Below, piece after piece: positions 13,828 to 32,500 of a stretch of DNA of 64,000 nucleotides; positions within the stretch are counted from its first letter, which is position 1; every line of letters starts with the position of its first letter. The DNA lies in the NCBI GenBank assembly GCA_914767715.1, contig OU612074.1, forward strand, positions 7,639,501 to 7,703,500, given 5' to 3'. Both the position numbers and the translations under genes were made by a program. Origin of the DNA: Membranipora membranacea (Eukaryota > Bryozoa > Gymnolaemata > Cheilostomatida > Membraniporidae). Under the pieces are notes generated by a model that was given only the letters and a program-made list of their open reading frames with translations, was not told where the DNA came from and did no database searches.

Positions 13828-15529
13828 TTAATCGTCTCCCTCATCCTCTTCTTCCTCATTGTTGATCTGGAAGTATCTGAGCTCATAAGAATCCTTATCA
13901 CTGGCTACAACTCTCAGCCAATCTCTCAGGTTGTTCTTCTTCAGGTACTTCTTGGTCAAGTACTTCAGGTATCTAAAAAGATCATATGTATAATGATTAT
14001 CTCAGTGCCATTCATACAAAGGAAGAAGTTTTACACCTCTACAAATTTTTGCTGTTATTAACTAGTACATGGTGGATAGGGTGTGGGTCATTCGGTAATT
14101 GGTCAACATAGTAGGTACCCTACTGTAATTTAGTAACCTTCTGACGCTGGTAATGTTGTAATCATCCCCACACCCAGAGCACTTCTCATTATAAATATCG
14201 TTTAACATTGCTTATGTACAAAATGTAGTGCACAGGCATCTCAACCGAATAACCACAATCAGACATACCTCTTGGAGAACTCGATCTCAGAGCTGACGGT
14301 GATCTTGCTCTTAGTTCTGCTGATGGCGACTTTCTTCTCCAGGTTGTTGAGTTTTCCCTCTACTTTGATTCTCTGGTTGAGGAACTTCTCCTGTAGATGA
14401 CAAGAGAATTGATGGCGATGTCAGGGAAGTGAACCCTGGCGCCTGACTAGGGAAGAGAGCCCTAATCGTGCAGGTCACATTAATCAACAGCTGGAATGGC
14501 ATCGTTATCAGATGTTGATGGGCTCCGCAATATCCACAAGTATCAATATCCATGTTTAAAATCTGACGCCACCTGTGACAAGTTTATCTGTAGGAGAATT
14601 TAAGAGGGGATCCGCAAAACAGTAGCTTTGATTTTTATACAAAACATTGGAATCGGTTGGCTTAGCAAGTTTTCCTTTAATCATGAACTTTTTGTTGAAA
14701 CCATGTTTGTACTTACGAAGTCAGCGACATCAAGGATGCCATCCTCAACTGGGTGGGTGCAGTCGATGACATACTTAATGGCAAGTTTCTTCTTGCCACC
14801 TTGTCGTCCTCCCTTCTTTCCAGTGGATGGTTTCTTGGCAACCTACAGACAAAAATACAGACCTCATTAGCAGCTTATCATGAGAACAAACACCTTACAT
14901 TAAAAACCTTCATGATTTGTTGTGTGAACTGGAGGACGGTGGGGAGGGTGTGGGTCATTCGGTAATTGGTCAACATAGTAGGTACCCTACTGTAATTTAG
15001 TAACCTTCTGACGCTGGTAATGTTGTAATCATTCCCACACCCTTTTGGAACACCCCTTGCAAAACATGTCTGTCAGTGACAGATAACTCTCATCCCTTAT
15101 TTCAATACATGTTATAACGATGCCTATCTGCTTCCAGTGTCTGTGCCATGATACACCCAAGTCCAATTGCCCTTTTTTTTTGTTCTCAATTGGTTCAGCC
15201 TCCCAACATCCTACTTATGTTGATTATTGAGTCATGAGCTTTACATGCAAGCAATTCATTACATCTGATGGCTGCATGTGAATGTTGAGAGATGGGATTA
15301 AAATTCTGAAGTGAAGCATTCAGAGAAGATAGTCCTGCATAGAGAAAGAGTACCTTGTTTTAACATTAAAATATCCAGCCCTAAACAGTGAATTTTCTGC
15401 TGCTCACTAGCCATATGACTTAAAACAAACCTCAGCTTATAATTGGACTAGTGTTCATACCTTTCTAACATATAAAATATTCAAATAAAAGGTAAAACAG
15501 TGAGAGATATGGAAACTTACAGCAGGCAT
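13828..15529 (-). CDS. RPL22: 60S ribosomal protein L22 (eL22), 4 coding exons, 133 aa
   Basis: A eukaryote-specific protein of the large ribosomal subunit. Coding exons in transcript order are 15529-15521 (only Met-Pro-Ala), 14842-14717, 14390-14269 and 13972-13828. They join to 133 residues, against about 128 in vertebrates. A Lys/Gly-rich N-terminus is followed by [16 protein letters not shown], then the conserved core with [20 protein letters not shown] and YELRYFQIN, and an acidic Glu/Asp tail. All features match eL22. The start codon sits alone with two codons in exon 1 before a GTAAGT donor, as is common in ribosomal protein genes. The gene is divergent from AP2M1, 1.1 kb away. Three of its four introns carry the same snoRNA-like element, fitting the habit of ribosomal protein genes as snoRNA hosts. 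Confidence 0.97.
14079..14175 (-). ncRNA. Intronic snoRNA-like element, copy B (RPL22 intron 3)
   Basis: 97 nt closed by a perfect 9-bp terminal stem (GGGTGTGGG/CCCACACCC). On the host strand ATGATTA (14165-14159) lies beside the stem and differs by one base from the C box RUGAUGA. ATGA (14091-14088) precedes the closing strand and differs by one base from the D box CUGA. Internally ATGTTGA (14109-14103) is C'-like and CTAA (14133-14130) is weakly D'-like, separated by an AGTAGG/CCTACT hairpin. The segment before the D-like box contains AATTACCG, complementary to CGGUAAUU, a word found in the conserved GCGGUAAUUCC region of 18S rRNA. This would fit a box C/D guide RNA. The degenerate boxes leave room for a MITE with short terminal repeats. 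Confidence 0.5.
14391..14716 (-). other. RPL22 intron 2, with two adjacent small hairpins
   Basis: This is the one RPL22 intron without the snoRNA-like element. On the host strand GATTAGGG/CCCTAGTC (8 bp, 7-nt loop) is followed after 6 nt by CAGGG/CCCTG (5 bp, 7-nt loop) and then ACA. The stems are too short for a normal H/ACA RNA, so no RNA gene is called. Confidence 0.3.
14946..15042 (-). ncRNA. Intronic snoRNA-like element, copy C (RPL22 intron 1)
   Basis: 97 nt, with the same 9-bp terminal stem as copy B and an internal sequence that differs from B by a single C/T change at 15033. The flanks outside the stem diverge from copy B after a few bases. It sits in the 678-nt first intron of RPL22 on the host strand. 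See copy B for box assignments and the alternative reading as a MITE. Confidence 0.5.
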
Positions 15530-15555
15530 GTTGGCAATTCTGTGTGAAAAAGAAT

Positions 15556-15563
15556 GGAAAAGG
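15556..15563 (-). promoter_or_regulatory. Candidate 5' TOP start of RPL22
   Basis: The minus strand reads CCTTTTCC here, followed by more pyrimidines, 27-35 nt upstream of the RPL22 ATG. Ribosomal protein mRNAs usually start at a C inside such a tract (TOP motif, target of mTOR-controlled translation). The resulting 5' UTR of about 30 nt fits. The start site itself is inferred. Confidence 0.4.
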
Positions 15564-23102
<7,539 letters not shown>

Positions 23103-23521
23103 CCACCCCTAAACAACCATGTCAGGAAAAATATTAAAGGCTATCTAGGATATATCAGTAACTTTGAGATACTGCCTTATATGGAAACGAGTCTATTGTG
23201 TTTGTTGTAAGATCTTATAATAGAATGAAAGGATATTGCTGTCAGCTCAATCATTGAGCATGAGAGCAAATTTTTCCAGCTCACCTCGTGTGAGGCCACA
23301 ATATTCCATGAGTGAAATGTTACAACGCAATAATGCCAAACATGTTATTATTATGCATGTGAGATCCTAGTTTAGGTAACTGTTACATAAACTTGTTGTG
23401 CTACTTATTTTTGAGATTATGATCTGTTAGCATAGGCACGATTGTTCAAGTGCTGAAATCAGCGACGGTGGGAAGCTGTCCCACCCTCCCTGTCGAAATG
23501 AATACCGCATATCAATCTAAA

Positions 23522-23570
23522 ATTAAAAGTTATCCTTCCATATAATTCTGAAGGGAGGATAACTTTTAAT
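23522..23570. repeat. 18-bp inverted repeat after AP2M1
   Basis: ATTAAAAGTTATCCTTCC and its inverted copy with one mismatch, separated by 13 nt, lie 420 nt downstream of the AP2M1 stop. It looks like a small foldback or a transposon relic. It lacks the features of an animal terminator. Confidence 0.5.
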
Positions 23571-25000
23571 GTATTTGATTGAATGTCAAATATCATGGCC
23601 ACTTTCACTTGGTATATTTCCAATTTTCTGTAAGCATCTTCTTTATGGCTTTTGAGGTGAGGTCAGATGAACTTTATGCTATAACACTGCATCTATATTT
23701 ATGTTCTGAGAGTCATCAAAATATACATATGATGTCGTCAATACTTACAATTCAGAGTCTGTCTTCTTGTAGTCCTACCTCATATGGATTACATGTCTAT
23801 AGTAATGCCTCCTTATATTTGGTATCGTATTGAAGGTCTCATTTTAATTAACACCACACTGCGGCAACAACCCTTAAGATAGCATCTGGACAAGTTGAAA
23901 CTATTAGCTTTACTGGAACAAATATTATTCTCAATTTTTCTCAACCCTGAAGTTGAGGAAAATCTTAGAAAGATATGACACCTGGCATTAGATTGGCCAT
24001 ATTTTTTACCCCAGTTAATATCACAATACCAAATGCGCTACTATAGCTTTTTAAGGCTTGTATGAACTTTGGCCATCGTTAAGTTTTGTTTTGGACTGTC
24101 TCCCCTATGTAACAGCTATACAGGTGTAGGTGGTACAGCCCAACAGCTTCATTTTTTCATCGATCTACTATAAAATATCGATTCGATGTCAGGAACTCAC
24201 CTCTGTCGGCATACCCTAGGCTATTGAACACCAGCTTTAGAAGTTTAGTGATTTGGAGATAACCACAATCATATGTTTATGGGGATGACTAAACATGTTT
24301 GTTATCACTAATTTTTACTAGCTGAGCTAGATGTTTAATGAGGCTATGAAGTTGGCTAGCCACAAATCTCTCTATTCTGTGAATACTTAACTACTCTAGG
24401 ATTACAATATACGGCATCTTTATAGGCAATCATAATTCATAAAAAAATTTGTTGGGATAAAATGGCTTCTACACTCAGGGATGATGACGTACTTAAAACA
24501 TTCATGTCAGATTTAGGGTAGTCGAAATTGTCGTACATTCATAATAATATTGTTTTCTAGTGAAACAGCCACAAACGTCACAGAATATTGATCGTATCAC
24601 GGCCTGGCGTGCCCTCTTAGTGCTCGATCGAGTCTGAAACCTCTCAATCTATACCTGGAGTATGTTATGAGATTGCGTGAACTGATGAATGGTGTTCTTT
24701 TCTAAAGAGAATGTTACATCAAAGCTTCCAGTACTGTTTATTTAAATAACAAAATGCATACTTTTATATTTTCATGGGCCTGAATGTTTGGAACACTTTC
24801 ACGATTCTTAAGGTAACAAAACAATAGCACTTGCAAAATATGGCACTGAAACAATGCGTAATAGTTCACCTTGCCAAACAAAGAATCAGATTTCACAACC
24901 AAAGCTAGCGTGTTTAGGTTACTGCACATTTTTGTACCACTGAGAAGGGAAACACATTAGGGATAGGATTAGGGAAAATCTTGGAGAAATAGGCGTTAGC
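23571..25000. other. Intergenic, nothing recognised
   Basis: AT-rich sequence without a supported gene or repeat. Confidence 0.5.
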
Positions 25001-25001
25001 A

Positions 25002-25175
25002 GGGGATTCTTTCAATTATAATGAGCGAGGCCTTGTGACTCTTGTGGTCTTTCAATCAAACAACTTGTTCCCTCAGATGGAACAGTTCCATCAAGCAATA
25101 AGGGATTTGAGAACGAGACCAAGGAATGAATGAATGTTGGGGATTTTGGCAGTTTTCAATTGAAAGAACCTCCCC
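25002..25175. mobile_element. MITE with GGGGATTCTTTCAATTA terminal inverted repeats
   Basis: The left end GGGGATTCTTTCAATTATA and the right end CAATTGAAAGAACCTCCCCC are inverted relatives. The left end continues AATGAGCG, as in the 19052-19290 element. It is a shorter (174-bp) member of that family. Confidence 0.55.
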
Positions 25176-26040
25176 CAAATGATGTTACATTTTCTTTTCG
25201 TACAGACCTGCATCAAATCTAAGTGCATTCTCATCCCAGCCCACCCCCTGCTCACCCCCTTTCCATTATACCCTATGTTTCAGGTTCAGGTATGTTCGTG
25301 ATCAATTAATCAATCAGATTTTGTGTCTGGACCGCCTCACACCAAATTTAGGTGCATCCCCCCTCTCTCATACCCTAATTATCAAGGCTCATGTATGATG
25401 GAGATTGATAAATCAATTAATGGTGTTTGTGATTATACGTCATGTGGAAGGTATGTGAAATAATCAATTAATAATTGATAATCTCTAGATAAATATTGAT
25501 CTTTAATCAAACTTCTGTTATTGTCAATTTGGCAGGAAACTTGTGACGAATTTGTAAAGATAGTATTGCTCAGATAGTAATGTTCAACCATAGAAAACAA
25601 AAACAATCGCTGTGTGAACAACAAATGGGTACATTTGCTACGTTGGTCTAATTAGTTAATGCACGGATTCGAAGCTGTAAGTTCTTTTATTTTGGAGACC
25701 AAGTTTTCTCAAGGTACTATTTATTTTGTTTATCAAGTTATTATTTAATTCACGCACATAACATTTGGCCAACCGTAAAAGGATTTGTTAAATTTCTAAC
25801 TCAATCCGAGTAATTCCATAACTCAACAATGGTTCGCTTACGCATTTTAATTTGGTGAGAATAGCACGGTATACAATAGAATCGGCTAACGCTGTTGATT
25901 TATAAATATGTTATGCGCTCAAATCACATGATTAGGAGCCGAGATTTTAAGCTGCTGCCATTTGAGGGAAATTAGAAAAATTCTAATTATACATCTGGAA
26001 GGAGTTTTTATAAACAAGTTAAGCGGATTTTGATCGGAGA
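25176..26040. other. Intergenic, probable promoter side of the unknown gene
   Basis: No repeat or coding sequence is recognised. The first non-coding exon of the gene at 26.5-35.8 kb ends at 26163, so its promoter should lie near the end of this stretch. Confidence 0.35.
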
Positions 26041-26163
26041 TTTGATTTATCGGCAGCCTTTCTGGTGCTGATAGATGAGGTCATAAATCAGCGGCAGCAT
26101 CGACAGCAGCAGTGGTCTAATAAGATCCGAGGAAGGCTGACACAGACTGGAACCGCTCTATGA

Positions 26164-26491
26164 GTAAGTGGAACTTTCACTTGTCGTTTGCTAAGACATT
26201 GTTTCATATTCTATATTAGGCATTTTGATGTTGTTTGTTATTGTAAATAATTTTGATGACTTCAGTATTTTTAGCATGAGTACTGTTATTTAACTGGAGG
26301 ATTAAAATTTCATTGGATCATTTCTAACGGAATGCAAGAAGAAGCACAACAAAGGTGAATAGGCCGTTCATCATTTCGCACTGCCCCCAGCTTTCTTCAA
26401 ATTGAAAAAGATCTGCTGATCATTCAGGGCTAATAAGGGGTTTATCATGCTTTTATTTGTGTCATATACAAATATTTATTTGTCTTTACAG
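26164..26491 (+). other. Intron in the 5' UTR of the unknown gene
   Basis: CTATGA|GTAAGTGG at 26163/26164 is a strong donor, and TTTGTCTTTACAG|GTG ending at 26491 is a strong acceptor. The joined exon runs from 26492 to the coding start at 26543, so the long isoform has a spliced leader. Confidence 0.5.
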
Positions 26492-26542
26492 GTGAAATAT
26501 ACTGACAAAATCTCTGACTGATGAAAATAACACAAGTTGAAG

Positions 26543-29500
26543 ATGAATAATATAACGAGTAAGAGGGCGACTCTAGTTCACAAGAACACGGGGCTCATAC
26601 ATCTCCCCGCATTAGCTGGAGAAGATGTGCATAAACTCAACCATCTTATGCATGACACCAGGTAGGCTGAAAAAACACATCTAAAGAATAAATAAAGTTT
26701 TCTTGTTGATACTCCAAGTACATTACCACACATTGGCTAATATGGCAATTAATTATAGCAAATTATCCCCCCTGGCTGTTTGTTTTGCAAGGTTTGAAAT
26801 AGTCTGAGCCCCCCAGACTTTTGCCCCTCGTCCGACGGCCCCCCGGGCGAGAGAAAGTATCAACTCCAATATTTGAATACGATTCAATTGTGAGCATCAA
26901 CTTGCAGAATTTTGTAAGTAATGCATACTAAATTTGGCAATTCAAAGTTTGATCAAACCATGCTACCAATAAATGCAGCACAACAATGATGGTCATGGTT
27001 CTTACATTCGGAGCTATCCTCTCCCCAACAATTCATTTACTAACTTATAACACCCAGTCAGAAAATTGAAAGGGAAACTTGTGCAAAGCACCTGAAAATT
27101 CCTCAAATTTCTGCAAATGTGTATATTGCAAAATTCGAAGCCAAGTGTGCTAGAGATTTAAATTGATATCATGCTGCATGACCTGCAAGATCCAACATCA
27201 TGCACGATGAGTATCTTCAGTGGTTTGTAGTCAGACAATTCACAAGCTTTCCCCCCCCCCCACCCCTAAAAACCACACTTAGATCAAATCCAGACTCGTA
27301 ATGTTTTATTGAGGCCTAAAGGGCTTTAATAGGGCAAGAATAAGTTGCTGATACCAGTATTTTCAAAGCTGTTGGAATTTTTTGGGTTTGCTCTTAGAAC
27401 ACAAAAAGATCTTGCTAGTCAGTTGGAAGGGAATAGTGGACAGCATCAATATGACTCTGTGTATTTGAATTTATCTGAATTTGTAAGCTGTGTTATTCAG
27501 CATTGGTGTCACATCTTCATCTGTAAATTGCATAGACCTACTGATAATTATTATTAGTAGGTAGGTCTATGGTAAATTGCCATCCTATAATATATAGTCA
27601 CAAGCAATTCGATTGTATAGTACAGGGCTTGTGTAAGCAAGCTTACCGAAAGTTTCCCATTGTTTCTTCATTTTATGAAATACTCTGATAAAATCTGTGT
27701 GCTACTGCGTAAACAGGTAGATGGTTGCCTTGCTATTGTTTTGAAAACAGGATTAGGAATTTTAATCTCATAATGATGCTAGGACGGTGCCTCCCTTGAG
27801 AATTGGTTTAGATCTGAAAGAAGTTACTAGCAGCCCGGCATGCTCTGTTTTGTTCTGCTAACCATAATTGACCGTCAACTAATTTGAATAATGAAGTTTT
27901 GGGGCTGAATGTTGTAGGTCTTCATTCTCATTCACGTTTATGAGCCAGCGTATCCATTGACATTCACTCATATTTATTAAACCAGCTATGACTATTAGAG
28001 TTCCATGTAGGAAGAAAATGGATAAAGGCATCAAATTAAAGAATCGTTCCTTTCCCGAACAATGCTACTAAAGCTCTTTATGACCGCTTTATGGCTTGTA
28101 ATCTTGTCAGCGATGAAAAATTAAATTACTTTGGTGTTGCTGCATTCGGCACTGAGAAAACTACCTCATACAAAGTTTTAACACATAAATATCAACCAAG
28201 AAGTATGTACATCACAAATATTTGTTATTGGACAGCTGTGTCCATAAACTTGTAACTATTCTTAAGATTTAAGATTGTAGGCCATTGTACCTAGCCTGTG
28301 GCTCTTCCTAACAAATTTATCATTTGGAGTTACCTTTTCTTAGGAGCAAAGCGTGCTGATGCATTTTCAGCAAATAATTATACCTGACATGTCTGGAAAA
28401 ATACGGGTATTCTAGAGAAGTAAATACAAACTAGAAATTAGCTAGTTTGAGGGCGACTGAATATTAGCTAAGGCAAATTTTCCCTTTTTCAAACCCGCGC
28501 AAATGATAAACTCTACCTCTAGAGACCACTCTACTTTACTCTAAGGTAGTAGAACAGTTTAAAAAAAACCAGGTACATAATCTGGTTTGAGAAATCGCTG
28601 ACTCTCTAGAGCCTTCTATAAGTACTGTTGACTCGACAGCATTCTCAAATATGAATTTGATGCTCTTAGACACTAAACCAAACAAACTAATTAGCAACCC
28701 TTCAAGTAAACTGAAACGCCATTGTGTACAAAGTTATGCTGGCCAAATAAAAATCTTTTGAGTTGATACGATATAACTTTCTTTCCATTGCTGCCTAAAT
28801 TTAGCAGCAGCAAATATTTACCATGCAATAAGTCTGTAAGAAGCTTACTTATGCCATAAGCTCAGTTTCACTTCAAGCTCAGATTTGACATCTTAAACAA
28901 AGTATTGGATTTCATTAACTTAGGAGCTAAACATGGGAGAGATTCTGAAAACATGGTATATTCTTATTATGCAAGGAAGGTAAGAGAAATCAGACGGTGA
29001 ATAAGTCAATCACTGTATGAGTGTGTGAATTCAAAATGTACCAATAAAGCCCAACGACAAGTGGAAAATTTTAGTTTGACTTTTGAGAAGAAAAATAATT
29101 TTTACTGTTTAACAAATATAATAGTTTGTGAAATCGTGACATTTAAGATAAGCCCACCAGCTGTGCTACGTGTAGAAAATGCTCTCGTTTTAATTTTATT
29201 GAATGCCACTCAAATGAAGTCTCTAAGAACCTCAGGCCCTAATAAAACGACATGTTTACCTTACGTGATTAGTTGCATGACTTTCTAAAAAAGAGATCAT
29301 TTTCACGCTTTTGTCTGGTCAGTGCTGAGTTAATAATGTTATCAATATATCATTTATTGAACATTCAGGAATAGATTAGAGCAGTAGTATTTAGATCTGT
29401 TTTCTTTTATGACACAAGAGATTGAAATAGCACTTGAAAATCAATATAATACTAACTGGTCAACATATCCCATAATAATGGTGCTGCCGCAGTGCTGCCG

Positions 29501-32500
29501 CAGGGCTCCTACCGTACTGTCACTGAGATATGCGGCAGCTGAGTTTAAGCGCTTAAACGGTGTCGGGATAGCTGGTAATAGCATTTCATTATCAACCACT
29601 TTTTGTTGGGAAAGTGGTTGAAAATGAAACTGTATTACCAGCTAGATGAAGCATGAGCCTATTTGTCTGCATTTAGGGTTTGACCCGCTGGTGGCTCACC
29701 AGTAGAATGAGAAAGACAAGACTGCGAATTGGATCAAACTTGTTCTATGCGGCAGCTAACTAGTCAAAATATTATGTTATGCCACAAAAAGTTTTTGATA
29801 TCAACACATCTTTTAATATGCATGGTTTCAGCCTGTAAAAACCTCAATAAATTTCTTTCCATGAGACCACCTTCTTGCGATTTTATAACTGACTATGAAG
29901 AGCTTCTTTGATTGGAATGTGACAGTTGAAGAAGATTGGTTGGAAAAACTTAACCATCACAACTGATTCAGATGCATCATGATTATAAAATTTGAACCAT
30001 GTTATCAATTGCCCAAAACAACTTACACGTATGACCACACTTTTGTATCTGGGTTTTACAGTACTGCAATATTTTCTCAAAAGAAAGAATTTAACATCTC
30101 TTTGAAAACTTTCTCACAATATTTTTGTATAATGTACCATAGAATGGTATTACACAGTGATTTATAGAGGGAAGTTGTTGATGCATCACTGAGGATAGTT
30201 AAGATAGTCAGCGAAAGGCAGCGTCAGTTATAATACAGACATTTTATAAAAAAAACAGATTTGAAAACAGAAACTGACCAATATTACACATAGGGAATTC
30301 AATTTCCAGTTCAGTTCAGTTTCAATTGACTCGCTACCGGATAGTAGGTTTTGAAAATTTTCCGTAACGATCTGTGAACTGAAAAATCTTTGAGATGGCG
30401 TTGGTGGTTGGAGGATCGTCCAAAAAGATCACCAATAACAAATCAGTTGGAGGCTTACCACAACTTAAACTTGGTTGCAGGTCGGAGTTCAGTAAGAATA
30501 TACGGACTTATAACACGGCGGTGAATACTTCTATGAACAGGGACTTGGCTCAGTCACTGAGGGACGTACATAATAATATAGAGAATCTGAAGAGGTCTCA
30601 ACAATCTACCTACAAAAATATGTGCAGGGTAAGTTATGTGAGACATAAAAAATGTAAGTTGATGAAATTAAACGTGTTTTAAATTTACATGGTCGCGCAA
30701 GGTAAGCTTATGTATCTCAATGGATGTGATAGTATGAGAATGAGCAAAGGAGAAGCAAAGTTAATAGGATAGCTTGTATAGGAGGAAACGAGACATTTGC
30801 CATTTGCTCATGCTTGAATTAACACTCACCGCTACTTTATGTCAGCTACCACTTAGATAGCTAACTTTTATGCTAGCTAACATAAGAACACCCCAAACTA
30901 GCAAATCTAACTTCAGGCTAACACTTATCGCTCCTCGAAGTCGACGGCAAGGGGAATCAGATTATCTATGCCAAACAGGTTGAATGCCCCTTTGTAAGAC
31001 AGGCAGCAGTGCACTAGGTCATGGGTTTTTTGCCAAAATAAACTGATAGAGTATTATGTATATATATACTAATAATGTATATATATATATATATAATGTA
31101 CATTTTGTCTCTATTTAAGATAATAAATATTCAGAAGAAGAGAACAAAGGAGACTTACCATCAGTACCAGCTAAATCTGAGAGAGGATAACTTAAAGAGC
31201 TTACAGACCGGAGGGAAGTATGAGCCAGGGGCTCAGAATAAGGTGAGAGAAGAAATAATTGTGTAGCTGACAGCTGTAACTGTGCCGGGATGGCTGGTAA
31301 TAGCATTTCATTATCAACCTCTTTCTATGTTGGGAAAATGGATGATATTGAAATGATACTACCGCTTAAACCATGCAGCGATGAATGTGTATAGATAAAC
31401 GCCTTCTCCTTAATTGGATAAAGCAACTTGTGTTTGGTTTCTCTTTCTAACGTGTTTTGTTGGTGCCTAAGGTTTGTTCATATTCTTCTCAGTTAGCCTG
31501 GGTACACAGCCAATGTTTGCAGCAGCGTGGTAAAGCTACTACCCAGCGCCTTATCTATTAAATCATGCCCTTGCTTCCATATGAAGCTAGTATTTCACTT
31601 TAATTATTCTATGGATGTGGCCATTATAATTTAATGATGGGTGTGCGTACCTACTCTACATGCAAAATAAAAGTAGTTAGGTTTAGCTAGTATGGGAAAT
31701 GTCTGCAATCATATAATTCCTGCTCCAATATTGCCAGAGGCACAGCAAACAGAAAATTGTAATGACCACAATGCAAAGTCACTAAATAAAATCCGACAAT
31801 TTTATGAGTGCCTTTAGTATACCTTTGTTTGTGAGGAAATAGAGTGTTTTTGGGTTCCGCTGTTTTGTGTGCTAGATCATAATCGGTTGAATGTAATGCA
31901 TAATATTGGTGGGATGTATAAATTGACCTTTAATTTTGAAAGCAATCAAAGCCTCTAGACTTTAAGTGCATTTAACTTTTGGATTTAAAAACTTGGTTGC
32001 AGTTGAGTCTGATTTTTGAAAATTCTCCGACATATAAAAATGTACAGCGCAGCCAAATGATTGATGGAAATTGATACCAGAGCGGTCATGTGATTAACTG
32101 AATCGTTCCTCTAAAAGGTGAATTCTGAGTAAATGAAGCATGAGAATATCCCATAATTTTTAGTATCCCAATTGCTGCCAAATTTTGGTGCTGAGTTTGT
32201 TGGTAAGATGTTGATGACAATAGCTGAGCATAAGCGGTGTTATATCTTTTAAACCTTTCTACATGCTTTGCCATAACATTTTGAACTTGTTAATAGGAAA
32301 GACGGAGAACAATTCAGGGAATGAAGTTACCCGGTTTGCAAGATGATGGGATAACTCCAGTGGAGTTAGAAGTAAACCACATACAAATAAACAAAGAAAT
32401 CGACGCGATACAGCAAGTCCGAGACAGTCAAGAGAACATAACGTATGCTCTGAAAAACGGAAATACTGTGGATGCAATCCCAGAGCATCTTCCAGATTGC

